From contig CAIXED010000001.1 in NCBI GenBank assembly GCA_903918375.1, positions 93,311 through 157,310 on the forward strand: a stretch of DNA of 64,000 nt, read 5' to 3'. The position numbers and the translations under genes are program-made. The DNA comes from an uncultured Pseudomonadota bacterium. GTDB lineage: Bacteria > Pseudomonadota > Gammaproteobacteria > Methylococcales > Methylomonadaceae. Numbering within the stretch: position 1 is the first letter of the stretch; every line of letters starts with the position of its first letter. Shown in pieces: positions 9,274 through 19,651 of this stretch. Below the pieces are notes generated by a model. That model was given only the letters and a program-made list of their open reading frames with translations, was not told the origin of the DNA and did not search any database.

Positions 9274-10044
9274 ATGATAGATCCAAGAGCGATTGTCCAC
9301 ATCAATGCCGAACTTGCACCCGATGTCAAAGTCGGCCCTTTCAGCATCATTGGCCCTGATGTACAAATCGATTCTGGCACCGAAATTGGGCCGCATGTGG
9401 TTATTAACGGCCCAACTAACATCGGCAAAGATAATGTGATTTATCAATTTGCTTCGATAGGTGAAGACCCGCAAGATAAAAAATACGCTGATGAAGTCAC
9501 CCGTTTAGACATTGGCGATCGCAATATAATCCGCGAGTTTTGCACCATGCACCGTGGCACATTGCAAGATCAAGGCGTTACCCGAGTCGGTAACGATAAT
9601 TTATTCATGGCTTACACCCATGTCGCCCATGATTGTGAAGTAGGCAATCATGTCATCATGGCAAACGGTGCTTCGATTGCCGGCCATGTTCACCTCGATG
9701 ACCATGCCATTCTTGGTGGCTTCACTCTGGTGCATCAATTCACTCAAATCGGCGAATTTAGCTTTGCCGCGATGGGCAGCGCAATTACCCAAGACATTCC
9801 GCCTTATGTAATGGTCGGTGGTCGCCCTACCCGACCACATGGCATCAACTCGGTCGGCATGGAACGTCACGGCAAATCGCCCGAAGTGATCCGACAAATT
9901 CGCAAAGCTTACAAAATCCTGTACAAAAACAATTTGCGCCTAGAAGACGCAATTGAAGAAATGGAAGATATGGCCGGCGAAAGCAACGAACTATCAAATA
10001 TGGTCAGTTTCCTACGCAATGTCACTCGTGGCATTCTCAGATAA
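9274..10044 (+). CDS. lpxA: Acyl-ACP--UDP-N-acetylglucosamine O-acyltransferase LpxA
   Basis: 256 residues. First enzyme of lipid A synthesis: moves a 3-hydroxyacyl chain from ACP to the 3-OH of UDP-GlcNAc in the cytoplasm. The N-terminal two thirds are hexapeptide repeats of a left-handed beta helix ([32 protein letters not shown]), with His116 and the presumed catalytic His119 in [10 protein letters not shown]. The C-terminal part is helical ([14 protein letters not shown]). It starts one base after fabZ ends and overlaps rnhB by 26 bases. lpxB, which follows in E. coli, is absent here. Confidence 0.97.
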   Translation: MIDPRAIVHINAELAPDVKVGPFSIIGPDVQIDSGTEIGPHVVINGPTNIGKDNVIYQFASIGEDPQDKKYADEVTRLDIGDRNIIREFCTMHRGTLQDQGVTRVGNDNLFMAYTHVAHDCEVGNHVIMANGASIAGHVHLDDHAILGGFTLVHQFTQIGEFSFAAMGSAITQDIPPYVMVGGRPTRPHGINSVGMERHGKSPEVIRQIRKAYKILYKNNLRLEDAIEEMEDMAGESNELSNMVSFLRNVTRGILR

Positions 10045-10609
10045 TAGCTTATTAATTGCTGGGGTTGACGAAGTCGGACGCGGCTGTATCGTCGGCCCAG
10101 TGATGGCGGCAGCAGTGATACTTGATCCTGCTAAGCCGATTCTAGGTTTAACCGATTCCAAAAAACTCAGCGAAAAAAAACGCCTACAGCTCGCTGAACA
10201 AATCAAAAGCTCGGCTTTATGTTGGGCCGTTGGTCGAGCTGAAGCCAGTGAAATTGATGACATCAACATCCTGCAAGCCAGCTTGCTTGCCATGCAACGC
10301 GCCATCTCGCAACTAGAACACGCGCCTGATTTAGCCAAAGTCGATGGCAATCGTTTACCAAAATTAAACTGCCCAGGTGAAGCCATTGTCCAAGGCGACT
10401 TGCTGGTACCAGAAATTTCAGCCGCATCAATTTTGGCCAAAGTCGCCCGTGACCAAGAAATGCAAATTTTAGAGCGCTTATATCCCGGTTATGATTTTGC
10501 AGTTCACAAAGGCTACCCAACCCGCAAACATTTATTGGCTTTACAAGCTTTAGGCATTACCCCCCAACACCGCAAATCTTTTGCACCCGTTAAAAAACAA
10601 CTGGCTTAA
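10019..10609 (+). CDS. rnhB: Ribonuclease HII
   Basis: 196 residues from the ATG at 10019, inside the end of lpxA; an earlier in-frame ATG at 9953 adds residues unlike RNase HII. It cuts RNA in RNA/DNA hybrids and starts removal of misincorporated ribonucleotides. Key motifs: [16 protein letters not shown] (two acidic residues plus the GRG loop that reads the ribo-deoxy junction), [21 protein letters not shown] and [13 protein letters not shown] carrying further acidic residues. The gene lies six bases before dnaE, as in many gammaproteobacteria. Confidence 0.95.
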   Translation: MSLVAFSDNSLLIAGVDEVGRGCIVGPVMAAAVILDPAKPILGLTDSKKLSEKKRLQLAEQIKSSALCWAVGRAEASEIDDINILQASLLAMQRAISQLEHAPDLAKVDGNRLPKLNCPGEAIVQGDLLVPEISAASILAKVARDQEMQILERLYPGYDFAVHKGYPTRKHLLALQALGITPQHRKSFAPVKKQLA

Positions 10610-10615
10610 AACGCT

Positions 10616-13600
10616 ATGAATCCAAGTTTTGTTCATCTGAGAATCCATTCTGAATTCTCGCTGGTAGATGGGATTGTCAGAATCAAACCGCTGGTTAAAA
10701 AGCTGGTTGATTACCAAATGCCGGCTGCAGCGATTACCGAACAAAGCAATTTATTCTCACTGGTTAAATTCTACAAAGCCTCACAAGGCGCTGGCATAAA
10801 ACCGCTGATTGGCGCTGATGTCTGGATTTTTAATCCCGAAGAACCCGCGTCCCCGTTCCGAATGACCTTGCTGGCTCGTAATAAAACCGGCTATGTGACA
10901 CTGACTGAATTAATTTCCCAAGGCTATCAACTCGGTCAGCATCAGGGTATTCCGATGCTGCAAAGGGATTGGATAGAAAGCAATCACCACGGCTTGATTG
11001 CGCTATCCGGTGCGATGAGTGGTGATATTGGCCAAGCGCTATTAGCCGAAAATAGCGAACTCGCCGAAAAACACGCCCAGTATTGGCAAAATCTGTTTCC
11101 TGATAGTTTTTATCTGGAATTACAACGGGTTGGCAAAAATGACGAAGAACGCTACATCAAACTGACGGTTGATTTAGCGGGGCAATTCGATTTACCCGTG
11201 GTCGCTACCAATGATGTACGCTTTATTAATCAAGCCGATTTTGAAGCCCATGAAGTACGGGTTTGTATTCACCAAGGTCGGGTTTTAGACGACAGCCGCC
11301 GACCCAAGGATTACACCAATCAACAATATCTTCGCACTGCCGAGGAAATGGCCGAGTTATTTGCCGACATTCCCGAAGCACTTAGCAACAGCGTCGAAAT
11401 TGCCAAACGCTGTAATGTCGAATTAACCCTCGGCGAAAACTACCTACCCGATTTCCCAGTGCCAGAAGGCATGACGCTGGATGATTATTTCCGCCAAGCT
11501 TCAAAGCAAGGTTTGGAAGAGCGCCTGATTCAATACGCACCAATCGGCAACGGCAGTTTCGAGGAAAACCGCAAAACTTACGATGAACGCTTGGAAATTG
11601 AGCTGAACGTGATTTGCCAAATGGGATTCCCCGGCTATTTCATGATTGTTGCTGACTTTATCCAATGGGCTAAAAACAACGATATTCCAGTGGGCCCTGG
11701 GCGAGGTTCCGGTGCCGGTTCCTTGGTAGCCTATGCGCTAAAAATTACCGACCTTGACCCAATTGAATTTGATTTGCTGTTCGAGCGCTTTCTCAATCCT
11801 GAACGGGTTTCGATGCCCGACTTTGACATCGACTTTTGCATGGATCGCCGCGATGAGGTGATTGATTATGTGGCTAGGCATTATGGCCGCGACCATGTCT
11901 CGCAGATTATCACCTACGGTTCGATGGCGGCTAAAGCGGTTATCCGCGACGTTGGACGAGTGCTGGGCTTCGCGTATGGCTTTGTTGACCGCTTAGCCAA
12001 GCTGATTCCGTTTGAAATCGGCATGACCCTGAACAAAGCCTTACTGGATAGCCCAGACCTAAAAGCGCTTTATGACACCGAAGAAGAGGTGAAAACCTTA
12101 ATCGACATGGCGCTTTCGCTGGAGGGGATTTCCCGTAACGCCGGTAAACACGCTGGTGGTGTAGTGATTTCGCCGACCAAGCTCACCGACTTTGCGCCGT
12201 TGTATTGCGAACAAGGCGGCGGCAACTTGGTGACTCAATTTGATAAAGATGACGTTGAAGCCGTCGGCTTGGTTAAATTCGACTTTTTAGGTCTACGAAC
12301 CCTGACTATCATTGACTGGGCGCTAAAAACCATCAATCACAAGCGCCAGCAACAAGGCGAAACTCTGATTGATATTAGCCAAATCCCGCGTGATGATTTG
12401 CCCAGTTATGAGCTGTTAAAAAACGCCCAAACCACCGCGGTATTCCAGTTGGAATCTCGCGGTATGAAAGAGCTAATCAAAAAGCTAAAGCCTGACTGTT
12501 TTGACGACATCATCGCTTTGGTGGCGCTATTTCGTCCAGGACCGTTGGAATCGGGGATGGTCGATGATTACATCAACGTCAAACACGGCGCTAAAGCCGA
12601 ATTCGCCCACCCTTTGCTGGAGCCGATTCTAAAACCCACCAACGGCGTTATTTTGTATCAGGAACAGGTGATGCAAATTGCCCGTGACATGGCCGGATAT
12701 ACGCTGGGCGGTGCGGATATGTTGCGGCGTGCGATGGGTAAGAAAAAACCCGAGGAAATGGCTAAGCAACGGGAGATTTTCACCACTGGCGCGGTGGCGA
12801 ATCAAATTGATGAGTCGATTGCGACTTATATTTTCGATTTGATGGAAAAGTTTGCTGGCTATGGTTTTAACAAATCCCACTCAGCCGCTTATGCCTTAGT
12901 TGCTTACCAAACTGCTTGGCTAAAAGCCCATTTCCCTGCGGCATTTATGGCAGCGGTGATGTCGTCAGATATGGATAACACCGACAAAGTGGTGGTATTG
13001 ATTGATGAATGTCGGGAAATGAAATTAGCGATTAACCCACCCGACATCAATGTTTCCAATTATCGCTTTACGGTAAACGACAAAAATCAGATTGTTTACG
13101 GCATCGGCGCGATTAAAGGCGTTGGTGAATCAGCGATTGAGGATTTATTAAAAGAACGCAATAGTAACGGGCCATTTTTAGGCTTGTATGATTTATGCAA
13201 ACGGGTTGATTTACGCAAAGTCAATCGTCGGGTCTTAGAAGCTTTAATTCGCGCGGGGGCGTTAGATAACATTGACCCCAATCGCGCTGCACATTTAGCC
13301 GAATTAACCACTGCCTTAAGGGTTGCCGAACAACACGGCAAAATGGCGGAAACCGGTCAAAACGATTTATTTGGGATTGCGGTTGAAATTGAAAGTAGCG
13401 CTAACGAAGCCGATGCTTATTCAACTTTTGTTGAGCCTTGGAGTGAAAAAGAAAAGCTCGAAGCCGAAAAACAAACCTTAGGTTTATTCTTAACCGGTCA
13501 CCCAATTGCTGAATATTTACCAGAACTCAAACATATTACTCACGGCAGTTTAGCGAGTTTACAAGCCGACGCCGAGCGCTCAAAAGGCAAAATGGAAGGT

Positions 13601-14101
13601 CGCGTGGCGGGTTTAGTGGTGGAGATGCGTACCCGTCAAACCAAGCAGGGCAAAATGATGGGCTTTGCTACCTTGGATGACCGCACCGGACGTTTAGAAG
13701 TCGCTGCTTTTAGCAAAACTTACGACAGCTACCGCGATTTATTATCCAAAGACACTTTGTTAGTCGCTGAAGGCGCTTTGGCTATTGATGATTTCAGCGG
13801 TTCGTTGCGAATGACGGCGGAAAAAATTTATAGCATGGAGCAAGCGCGAGATATGTTTGCGCGTGGAATTAGCATTGACTGGCTTAGCTCAACCCCACAA
13901 CCCGAATTCCTACAAAAACTTCAAGACACCTTAGCGCCTTTCTGTGGCGGCCAATGCCCGATTTTCATTGAATACAGTACCGGAACAGCCAAAGCGACAG
14001 TGCAACTAGGCGAAGATTGGCGGGTTCATCCTAATGATGAATTGTTGATTAGACTAAGACGCTTGGTCTCAACTGACGCAGTTCAAGTTAAATACAAATA
14101 A
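10616..14101 (+). CDS. dnaE: DNA polymerase III alpha subunit
   Basis: 1161 residues, the normal DnaE1 size. Replicative polymerase in the cytoplasmic holoenzyme. Order: PHP domain (~5-210, starting FVHLRIHSEFSLVDG), palm with the catalytic aspartates at 402 and 404 (SMPDFDIDF), the nucleotide-binding GPGRGSGAGSLVAYAL loop, fingers (MRRAMGKKKPEEM and GYGFNKSHSAAYA), helix-hairpin-helix/beta-binding region, and a C-terminal OB fold (~990-1070, RVAGLVVEMRTRQTKQGKMM). The PHP domain begins HSEF rather than the HSxY/H seen when the metal site is intact, in line with a proofreading-inactive PHP as in proteobacterial DnaE. Confidence 0.98.
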   Translation: MNPSFVHLRIHSEFSLVDGIVRIKPLVKKLVDYQMPAAAITEQSNLFSLVKFYKASQGAGIKPLIGADVWIFNPEEPASPFRMTLLARNKTGYVTLTELISQGYQLGQHQGIPMLQRDWIESNHHGLIALSGAMSGDIGQALLAENSELAEKHAQYWQNLFPDSFYLELQRVGKNDEERYIKLTVDLAGQFDLPVVATNDVRFINQADFEAHEVRVCIHQGRVLDDSRRPKDYTNQQYLRTAEEMAELFADIPEALSNSVEIAKRCNVELTLGENYLPDFPVPEGMTLDDYFRQASKQGLEERLIQYAPIGNGSFEENRKTYDERLEIELNVICQMGFPGYFMIVADFIQWAKNNDIPVGPGRGSGAGSLVAYALKITDLDPIEFDLLFERFLNPERVSMPDFDIDFCMDRRDEVIDYVARHYGRDHVSQIITYGSMAAKAVIRDVGRVLGFAYGFVDRLAKLIPFEIGMTLNKALLDSPDLKALYDTEEEVKTLIDMALSLEGISRNAGKHAGGVVISPTKLTDFAPLYCEQGGGNLVTQFDKDDVEAVGLVKFDFLGLRTLTIIDWALKTINHKRQQQGETLIDISQIPRDDLPSYELLKNAQTTAVFQLESRGMKELIKKLKPDCFDDIIALVALFRPGPLESGMVDDYINVKHGAKAEFAHPLLEPILKPTNGVILYQEQVMQIARDMAGYTLGGADMLRRAMGKKKPEEMAKQREIFTTGAVANQIDESIATYIFDLMEKFAGYGFNKSHSAAYALVAYQTAWLKAHFPAAFMAAVMSSDMDNTDKVVVLIDECREMKLAINPPDINVSNYRFTVNDKNQIVYGIGAIKGVGESAIEDLLKERNSNGPFLGLYDLCKRVDLRKVNRRVLEALIRAGALDNIDPNRAAHLAELTTALRVAEQHGKMAETGQNDLFGIAVEIESSANEADAYSTFVEPWSEKEKLEAEKQTLGLFLTGHPIAEYLPELKHITHGSLASLQADAERSKGKMEGRVAGLVVEMRTRQTKQGKMMGFATLDDRTGRLEVAAFSKTYDSYRDLLSKDTLLVAEGALAIDDFSGSLRMTAEKIYSMEQARDMFARGISIDWLSSTPQPEFLQKLQDTLAPFCGGQCPIFIEYSTGTAKATVQLGEDWRVHPNDELLIRLRRLVSTDAVQVKYK

Positions 14102-14107
14102 ACTGAA

Positions 14108-14141
14108 TTGGCAGAGCTAGGTTGATGCCTAACTCTGCCAA
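14108..14141. terminator. Convergent terminator-like hairpin between dnaE and rne
   Basis: TTGGCAGAG (14108-14116) pairs with CTCTGCCAA (14133-14141), and inside it TAGG pairs with CCTA around a six-base loop. It lies between two convergent stops, so it can serve both, although neither side has a long T-run. Confidence 0.6.
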
Positions 14142-14149
14142 CGCTGGAT

Positions 14150-16441
14150 TTACTCTTCTGATGATGCCTGTGGTTTAGGCTGTGATGGTTCTTCACGCGG
14201 CTGTCTTGGCTCGGCTACTGGAGCTGGAGCTGGAGCTGGAGCTGGAGCTGGAGCTGGAGCTGGAGTATTTTCGCGCACTTCCTGACGATTGCTACGTTCT
14301 GCAAACTCATTCGCATACGAGCGCGGTTGATTATCGCTATCCGGCACTTGTGCTGCTGGACGTCTGTCTTCACCTTGCTCACCAGCGTTTTCAGTACCCG
14401 CTTCTTGACGTCTTTCGCTGTTATTGCGGTTGTTATTACGGCGACGATTACGACCGCGTCTTGGTCCACGTTCTTGATTAGGATTTTTAGCCGCGTTTTC
14501 TGCGGTTACTTCAACGTTCTCAACAACAGCTTGCACAGGCTCTACAACCACCGAAGCATTAGCAACTTCTTCTGCCACTGGCGCATTATTAGGATTTTGC
14601 TGCGGATTGGCTTGGCGTTTATTGTTGTTATTACGGCGTTGATTATTGTTACGACCTGCCGGACGATCTTGGCGGTCTTGACGATCTCGGCGGTTGTTAT
14701 TGTTGTTATGGCGTGGATGCTTAGGTTTGTCTTCGCCGGTTTTTTCAACAGTTTCCGCTACCTCATTAGCTTTAGCATTAGTGTTGCTACCAACCAATTT
14801 TTGCCAGAAACGTTGAATTAAGCTGCTTGAAGTTTTTTTGTTTTGAACTGGTGCTGGTGCGTCCGGTAAAAATTCTTTGACCGCTGCTTTTTCCACCTTA
14901 GCTGTACTGTGTTTAACAAACTCAGGCACGGTGTTTTCTTCAAGTTTGAGGAATTGATGACTGGTTTTATCGTCGCCCGCTTCCACCGATTTAATCCGCT
15001 CGATATCGTAAGCCGGTGTATCCAAATGTTTACTTGGTAAGACAACAATACTGACTTTTAAGCGAGCTTCCAATTCTTGAATAGCCGCGCGTTTTTCATT
15101 CAACAAGAAAGTCGCGCAATCGATTGGCAAGTGAGCAATCACTCGCTCAGTGCCTTTTTTCATCGCTTCTTCTTCAATTAAACGCAATACCGCCAACGTC
15201 ACAGATTCGACATTCCGAATCGTGCCTTGGCCTTTACAACGTGGGCAAGTCAATTGGGTTGAATCACCTAATGATGGACGCAGACGTTGTCTGGACATTT
15301 CCATCAAACCAAATCGGGAAATACGGCCGGTTTGAATTCGTGCGCGGTCAATTTTTAAAGCATCACGTAAGCGGTTTTCAACATCACGTTGGTTTTTGTT
15401 CGACATCATGTCGATGAAATCAATCACGAACAAACCACCCAAATCGCGTAAACGCAATTGGCGAGCAATTTCATCCGCTGCTTCTAAATTGGTGTTCAGC
15501 GCGGTGTCTTCAATATCGCTACCTTTGGTTGCGCGAGCTGAGTTAATGTCGATTGAAGTTAAGGCTTCGGTATGGTCAATCACGATAGAGCCGCCAGACG
15601 GCAAGCTAACTTCGCGTTTGTAGGCCATTTCGATTTGGGTTTCGATTTGGTAACGGCTGAATAATGGCACGCTATCTTGGTACAACTTGGCTTTGTTCAG
15701 GTTATGCGGCATAACCTGTTTTAAGAAGTTGGTTACCAGTTTGAAGGCGCTTTCTTGGTCGATCAGAATTTCGTCAATGTCACCACGCAAATGGTCACGC
15801 AAAGCGCGAATAATGACGTTGCTTTCTTGGAAAATTAAGAACGGTGCTGTTTGTTCAGCACTGGAGCGATCAATCGCTTCCCAAAGTTGTAGCAGGTAGT
15901 TTAAGTCCCACTGTAATTCTTCAACGTTTTTATCCGAACCGGCAGTGCGGATAATCAATCCCATGGATTCTGGAATTTCTAATGCCGCCATGGTTTCGCG
16001 TAATTCGCTACGGTTATCGCCTTCAATACGTCTGGAAATACCGCCTGCTTTTGGGTTATTTGGCATCAATACCAAGTAAGTACCCGCTAAGCTGATATAG
16101 GTGGTTAGCGCCGCACCTTTGTTGCCACGTTCTTCTTTTTCAATCTGAACAACAATTTCTTGGCCTTCGTGAATATTGCTTTTGCTTGGGGTATCGCCAT
16201 CGCCCATTTTGTATTCAGGGGCGATTTCTTTGAACGGTAGAAAACCGTGTTTTTCTGCACCGTAATTAACGAAAACCGCTTCTAAACTGGGTTCTACGCG
16301 AGTGATGATGCCTTTGTAGATATTGGATTTTTTTTGTTCTTTCGATGGAACTTCGATGTCAAAATCATAGAGTTTCTGACCATCTACCAAAGCGACGCGC
16401 AACTCTTCGGGCTGCGTGGCGTTGATAAGCATTCTTTTCAT
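14150..16441 (-). CDS. rne: Ribonuclease E, endoribonuclease and degradosome scaffold
   Basis: 763 residues. Central mRNA decay and rRNA/tRNA processing enzyme, membrane-associated in gammaproteobacteria. The N-terminal catalytic half has an S1 domain (~38-120, [20 protein letters not shown]), a 5' sensor region, the DNase I-like metal site ([20 protein letters not shown] and FVIDFIDMM) and the Zn-link CPRCKGQG near residue 400. After ~520 comes a low-complexity basic scaffold (runs of N, R, Q) ending in a Pro-Ala repeat. It is shorter than the 1061-residue E. coli enzyme but has a scaffold, so it is RNase E rather than RNase G. A ribosome site AAGGA precedes the ATG. Confidence 0.95.
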   Translation of the reverse strand: MKRMLINATQPEELRVALVDGQKLYDFDIEVPSKEQKKSNIYKGIITRVEPSLEAVFVNYGAEKHGFLPFKEIAPEYKMGDGDTPSKSNIHEGQEIVVQIEKEERGNKGAALTTYISLAGTYLVLMPNNPKAGGISRRIEGDNRSELRETMAALEIPESMGLIIRTAGSDKNVEELQWDLNYLLQLWEAIDRSSAEQTAPFLIFQESNVIIRALRDHLRGDIDEILIDQESAFKLVTNFLKQVMPHNLNKAKLYQDSVPLFSRYQIETQIEMAYKREVSLPSGGSIVIDHTEALTSIDINSARATKGSDIEDTALNTNLEAADEIARQLRLRDLGGLFVIDFIDMMSNKNQRDVENRLRDALKIDRARIQTGRISRFGLMEMSRQRLRPSLGDSTQLTCPRCKGQGTIRNVESVTLAVLRLIEEEAMKKGTERVIAHLPIDCATFLLNEKRAAIQELEARLKVSIVVLPSKHLDTPAYDIERIKSVEAGDDKTSHQFLKLEENTVPEFVKHSTAKVEKAAVKEFLPDAPAPVQNKKTSSSLIQRFWQKLVGSNTNAKANEVAETVEKTGEDKPKHPRHNNNNNRRDRQDRQDRPAGRNNNQRRNNNNKRQANPQQNPNNAPVAEEVANASVVVEPVQAVVENVEVTAENAAKNPNQERGPRRGRNRRRNNNRNNSERRQEAGTENAGEQGEDRRPAAQVPDSDNQPRSYANEFAERSNRQEVRENTPAPAPAPAPAPAPAPVAEPRQPREEPSQPKPQASSEE
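14221..14265. repeat. Hexanucleotide tandem repeat in the rne C-terminal coding region
   Basis: Seven perfect copies of GAGCTG on the plus strand followed by GAG. On the rne strand they encode alternating Pro-Ala. A change in copy number would add or remove two residues without breaking the frame. Confidence 0.9.
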
Positions 16442-16844
16442 TAAATTATCCTTTTTTGTATGAATCCTAACTAGAGGTTAAACAGGCTAAGTGATCGCGA
16501 ATATCTAGCGATTATTTCCCAACGTTGCAAAAAGAAGCGGCCAGGCTGATTTAAACGACAAAATTGACTGTGTTTGCAGCAAATTCGGTATTCCGAGGGC
16601 GGCGCTGATTGTGGGGGGACTCTGTTATTTCGAACGCTATAGCTTAGGACACAAGTCGCTCATCATGGGTTGAGCGATAAAACCCTAAAAAATTCTTTGG
16701 ATTGACCCAAGCAATTGCTTTTAGGTCATTGTCTTCAATTTTTAATATCGTCTATCAATAGATAAACTTGGCTAATATAACAATCTTTATCCACCCCAGC
16801 AATTTTAAACATGGGCTATGGATATGTTTGTTATCATTTAAAGC
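16442..16844. other. 403-base divergent region between rne and rluC, probable long rne leader
   Basis: No gene is visible. Two dyads stand out: a stem of TCGCTCA (16656-16662) with TGAGCGA (16671-16677) around an eight-base loop, and a larger dyad at 16703-16728 in which TGACC and GGTCA flank a perfect AAGCAATTGCTT palindrome. RNase E genes are known to regulate themselves through a long structured 5' leader, and the spacing here would allow that; the promoters themselves could not be placed with confidence. Confidence 0.45.
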
Positions 16845-17804
16845 ATGAATACGGTATCAAATCCCCCCTCTCCCCAAGTAAAACACATCGAAATCTGCGA
16901 AGCCAATGCTGAACAACGCTTGGATAATTTCCTGATTAGTTTTCTAAAAGGCGTACCTAAAACCCGCATTTACCGAATTGTTCGCAAAGGCGAAGTTAGG
17001 GTCAATAAAGGTCGTGTAGAAGTTAGTTATAAGCTAAAAATCGGTGACATTGTTAGAGTGCCACCAGTACGGGTTGCCGAAAAAAAAGATGAAATCATCA
17101 TCCAACCCGCTTTACGATTTAATCTTGAAAATCAGATTATTTATGAAGATGAAGGCTTTATTGTTTTGAACAAACCCTCAGGCTTCGCGGTACATGGCGG
17201 GAGCACGGTCGATTCAGGGATTATCGAAGCGATGCGTCAAATCAGGCCACAGCAAAAATTCCTGGAACTGGTGCATAGACTGGATAAAGAAACTTCAGGT
17301 TGCTTGTTAATTGCTAAAAAACGCGCGGTATTGAAGGTGTTACATGAATTTTTTCGTGGTGATGGGGTTAGAAAAACTTACATTGCCTTGCTTGCTGGTC
17401 AATATCAACGCAAGAAACAAGTCGTTGATGTGCCATTACTGAAAAATATCGGTTTATCCGGTGAACGCATGGTATCGGTGAATAAAGCCGGCAAATCAGC
17501 TGAAACCTTATTTACCCGTTTAAAACAATTTCAAGACGCCACCTTGGTTCATGCCGCACCTAAAACCGGTCGAACTCATCAGATTAGGGTGCATGCAGCT
17601 TGGTTGGGTCATCCAATCATTGGCGATGACCGTTACGGTGACGATGCAACTAATAAAAACTTTAAAAAACGCGGCTATAAACGCCTGTTTTTGCACGCCG
17701 AACAATTACGTTTTAACCATCCTGTCACAGGCGAGCCGCTTCACTTTACGGCACCGCTACCCGACGATTTACAAGATTTACTGAACCATGAAAAACCGCT
17801 TTGA
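16845..17804 (+). CDS. rluC: 23S rRNA pseudouridine synthase RluC
   Basis: 319 residues. Converts uridines of 23S rRNA (955, 2504, 2580 in E. coli) to pseudouridine. An S4 RNA-binding domain (~18-80, QRLDNFLISFLKGVPKTRIY) precedes the catalytic domain, with the active-site Asp147 in VHRLDKETSG and the C-terminal GRTHQIRVHAAWLGHPIIGD. It is divergent from rne, the same arrangement as in E. coli, which favours RluC over RluD. Its end overlaps the following HAD gene by 17 bases. Confidence 0.94.
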   Translation: MNTVSNPPSPQVKHIEICEANAEQRLDNFLISFLKGVPKTRIYRIVRKGEVRVNKGRVEVSYKLKIGDIVRVPPVRVAEKKDEIIIQPALRFNLENQIIYEDEGFIVLNKPSGFAVHGGSTVDSGIIEAMRQIRPQQKFLELVHRLDKETSGCLLIAKKRAVLKVLHEFFRGDGVRKTYIALLAGQYQRKKQVVDVPLLKNIGLSGERMVSVNKAGKSAETLFTRLKQFQDATLVHAAPKTGRTHQIRVHAAWLGHPIIGDDRYGDDATNKNFKKRGYKRLFLHAEQLRFNHPVTGEPLHFTAPLPDDLQDLLNHEKPL

Positions 17805-18435
17805 TTTAATTATTTTTGACTGGGACGGCACATTGGTCGACTCGATCGACTGGATTGTGCATTGCATTCAAAACGCTGCTGTCAACCACAACTGCCCGAT
17901 TCCCCCCGCACAAGCGGCTAAAGATATTATTGGTTTGAGTATCGAAAACGCGATTAACACTTTGTTTCCCAACATTGATAGTGAAATCCAACAAAAACTG
18001 GTTAACGATTACAGCCAAAGCTTTTTTTCTAAAAAAATCAGCCCCGATGATTTATTTCCCGGTGTTTATGAAATGTTGCAGCGCTTTAAACAAGACGGCT
18101 ATCGATTAGCGGTCGCCACCGGTAAAAAATCCAGTGGACTAGCACAAGCGATTGAAGGCACTGGGGTTGCCGATTTGTTTTGCACTACCCGCTGTTCAGA
18201 TCAAACCGCCTCAAAACCTAATCCGCTAATGATTGATGAAATTGTTGCCGAATTAGGGGTTAGCAAACAACGCACATTGATGGTCGGCGATTCGATTCAT
18301 GATTTGCAAATGGCGCTAAACGCGCAAGTTCCATCAATCGGGGTAAGCTGTGGAGCACATTCTGAATCGGTATTACAGCAATATCAGCCATTGGTTTGCT
18401 TGTCATACCCAACTGACTTAATGGACATTCTTTAG
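17788..18435 (+). CDS. HAD-superfamily hydrolase, phosphoglycolate-phosphatase-like
   Basis: 215 residues. Haloacid-dehalogenase phosphatase: motif I FDWDGTLVDS with nucleophile Asp11 and Asp13, a helical cap (~20-80), motif II VATGKKSSG, motif III Lys in TASKPNP, motif IV MVGDSIHDLQMA. The substrate cannot be read from sequence; Gph, PpaX and nucleotidase-like members look alike. It overlaps rluC by 17 bases and lies ten bases before sppA, so it is part of an rluC-HAD-sppA operon, a grouping known from other gammaproteobacteria. Confidence 0.88.
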   Translation: MKNRFDLIIFDWDGTLVDSIDWIVHCIQNAAVNHNCPIPPAQAAKDIIGLSIENAINTLFPNIDSEIQQKLVNDYSQSFFSKKISPDDLFPGVYEMLQRFKQDGYRLAVATGKKSSGLAQAIEGTGVADLFCTTRCSDQTASKPNPLMIDEIVAELGVSKQRTLMVGDSIHDLQMALNAQVPSIGVSCGAHSESVLQQYQPLVCLSYPTDLMDIL

Positions 18436-18445
18436 AGGTTTAAAC

Positions 18446-19420
18446 ATGGACAATCAACCAGACAATCTAACACCTGAACAAGCCAAACCCGACTGGGAAA
18501 AAAAGGTGCTTGAACAACTGGCTTTTGCCGCGCTGAATGAACAAAAAACCACTCGCCGCTGGGGAATCTTTTTTAAATTACTGACCTTCAGTTATTTTGT
18601 CGCGCTATTGTTAATCGTGGCCTATCCGAATTTTGAATCGGAGATGTCTACTAATAGCCAACATACCGCGGTGGTTGATGTTTTAGGGATGATTGCCGAA
18701 GGCGAACCTGCCAATGCCCACAGCGTTATCACCGGTTTACGCGATGCGGCTAAAGATAAAAACACCAAAGGTATTATTCTTAATATCAATTCTCCCGGTG
18801 GTAGCCCTGTGCAATCGGCTGATATTTACGATGAAATCAGACGCTTGAAGAAACTCCATCCTGATTTACCGATTTACTCAGTAGTCGGTGATATTTGCGC
18901 TTCTGGTGGTTACTACATTGCCGCCGCCAGTGACAAAATTTTTGTCAATCAAGCCAGTCTTATCGGTTCAATTGGCGTAGTGATGAACGGGTTTGGTTTT
19001 ACTCATGTGCTTGAAAAACTCGGCGTTGAGCGTCGATTACTGACTGCTGGCGAACATAAAGCCATGCTTGACCCATTTTCACCAGTCAAAAATCAAGAAA
19101 CCAAACATATGCAATCCTTGCTGGATCAGGTGCATCAACAATTTATCAGTGCTGTGCGTGATGGCCGCGGTCAGCGTTTAAAAGAAACTGAAGCACCGGA
19201 GATGTTTTCTGGCTTGGTTTGGACAGGCTCAGAAGGCGTCAGACTGGGCTTGGCTGATGGTTTCGGCAGTGTTGACTCAGTTTCTCGTGAAATTTTGGGT
19301 GTAGAAGAACAAGTCAATTTCACCCCACAAGAACATTTAATGGATCGATTAGCGGGTAAATTGGGCACTGCATTTGGCCACTCTATTGCGACTTTGTTGC
19401 CATCCGCCGAAGTGCGCTAA
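18446..19420 (+). CDS. sppA: Signal peptide peptidase SppA, S49 family
   Basis: 324 residues, the short half-length SppA form. Inner-membrane protease that clears signal peptides and membrane fragments. One transmembrane segment lies near residues 35-55 (FFKLLTFSYFVALLLIVAYP), with the catalytic domain in the periplasm. The Ser/Lys dyad is Ser153 (ICASGGYYIAA) and Lys205 (TAGEHKAML), 52 residues apart as in Bacillus SppA. A GAGG ribosome site precedes the ATG. It closes the rluC operon. Confidence 0.92.
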   Translation: MDNQPDNLTPEQAKPDWEKKVLEQLAFAALNEQKTTRRWGIFFKLLTFSYFVALLLIVAYPNFESEMSTNSQHTAVVDVLGMIAEGEPANAHSVITGLRDAAKDKNTKGIILNINSPGGSPVQSADIYDEIRRLKKLHPDLPIYSVVGDICASGGYYIAAASDKIFVNQASLIGSIGVVMNGFGFTHVLEKLGVERRLLTAGEHKAMLDPFSPVKNQETKHMQSLLDQVHQQFISAVRDGRGQRLKETEAPEMFSGLVWTGSEGVRLGLADGFGSVDSVSREILGVEEQVNFTPQEHLMDRLAGKLGTAFGHSIATLLPSAEVR

Positions 19421-19452
19421 ATGTTTATTTAGTGGATTGTAGAGAATAGCGG

Positions 19453-19481
19453 TTGCTTAATTAGTCGAATTTAAGCATAAT
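19453..19481 (+). promoter_or_regulatory. Sigma70 promoter of the 4.5S RNA gene
   Basis: TTGCTT (19453-19458) and CATAAT (19476-19481) are exactly 17 bases apart. Transcription would begin near 19488. A small hairpin (TCAGC-TTTCG-GCTGA, 19491-19505) lies between the predicted start and the mature RNA and may be trimmed off. Confidence 0.7.
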
Positions 19482-19513
19482 GCGCGTTCTTCAGCTTTCG
19501 GCTGATGTTTTAT

Positions 19514-19623
<110 letters not shown>

Positions 19624-19651
19624 GCCCAAAACTTCCCTTTCTGCGTTGCTA

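Noticed and set aside
14182..14481. Plus-strand frame encoding a Leu-Glu repeat opposite the rne tail
   Set aside because: It exists only because the hexanucleotide repeat and biased codons of rne keep the opposite strand open; there is no ribosome site and the rne frame is well supported.
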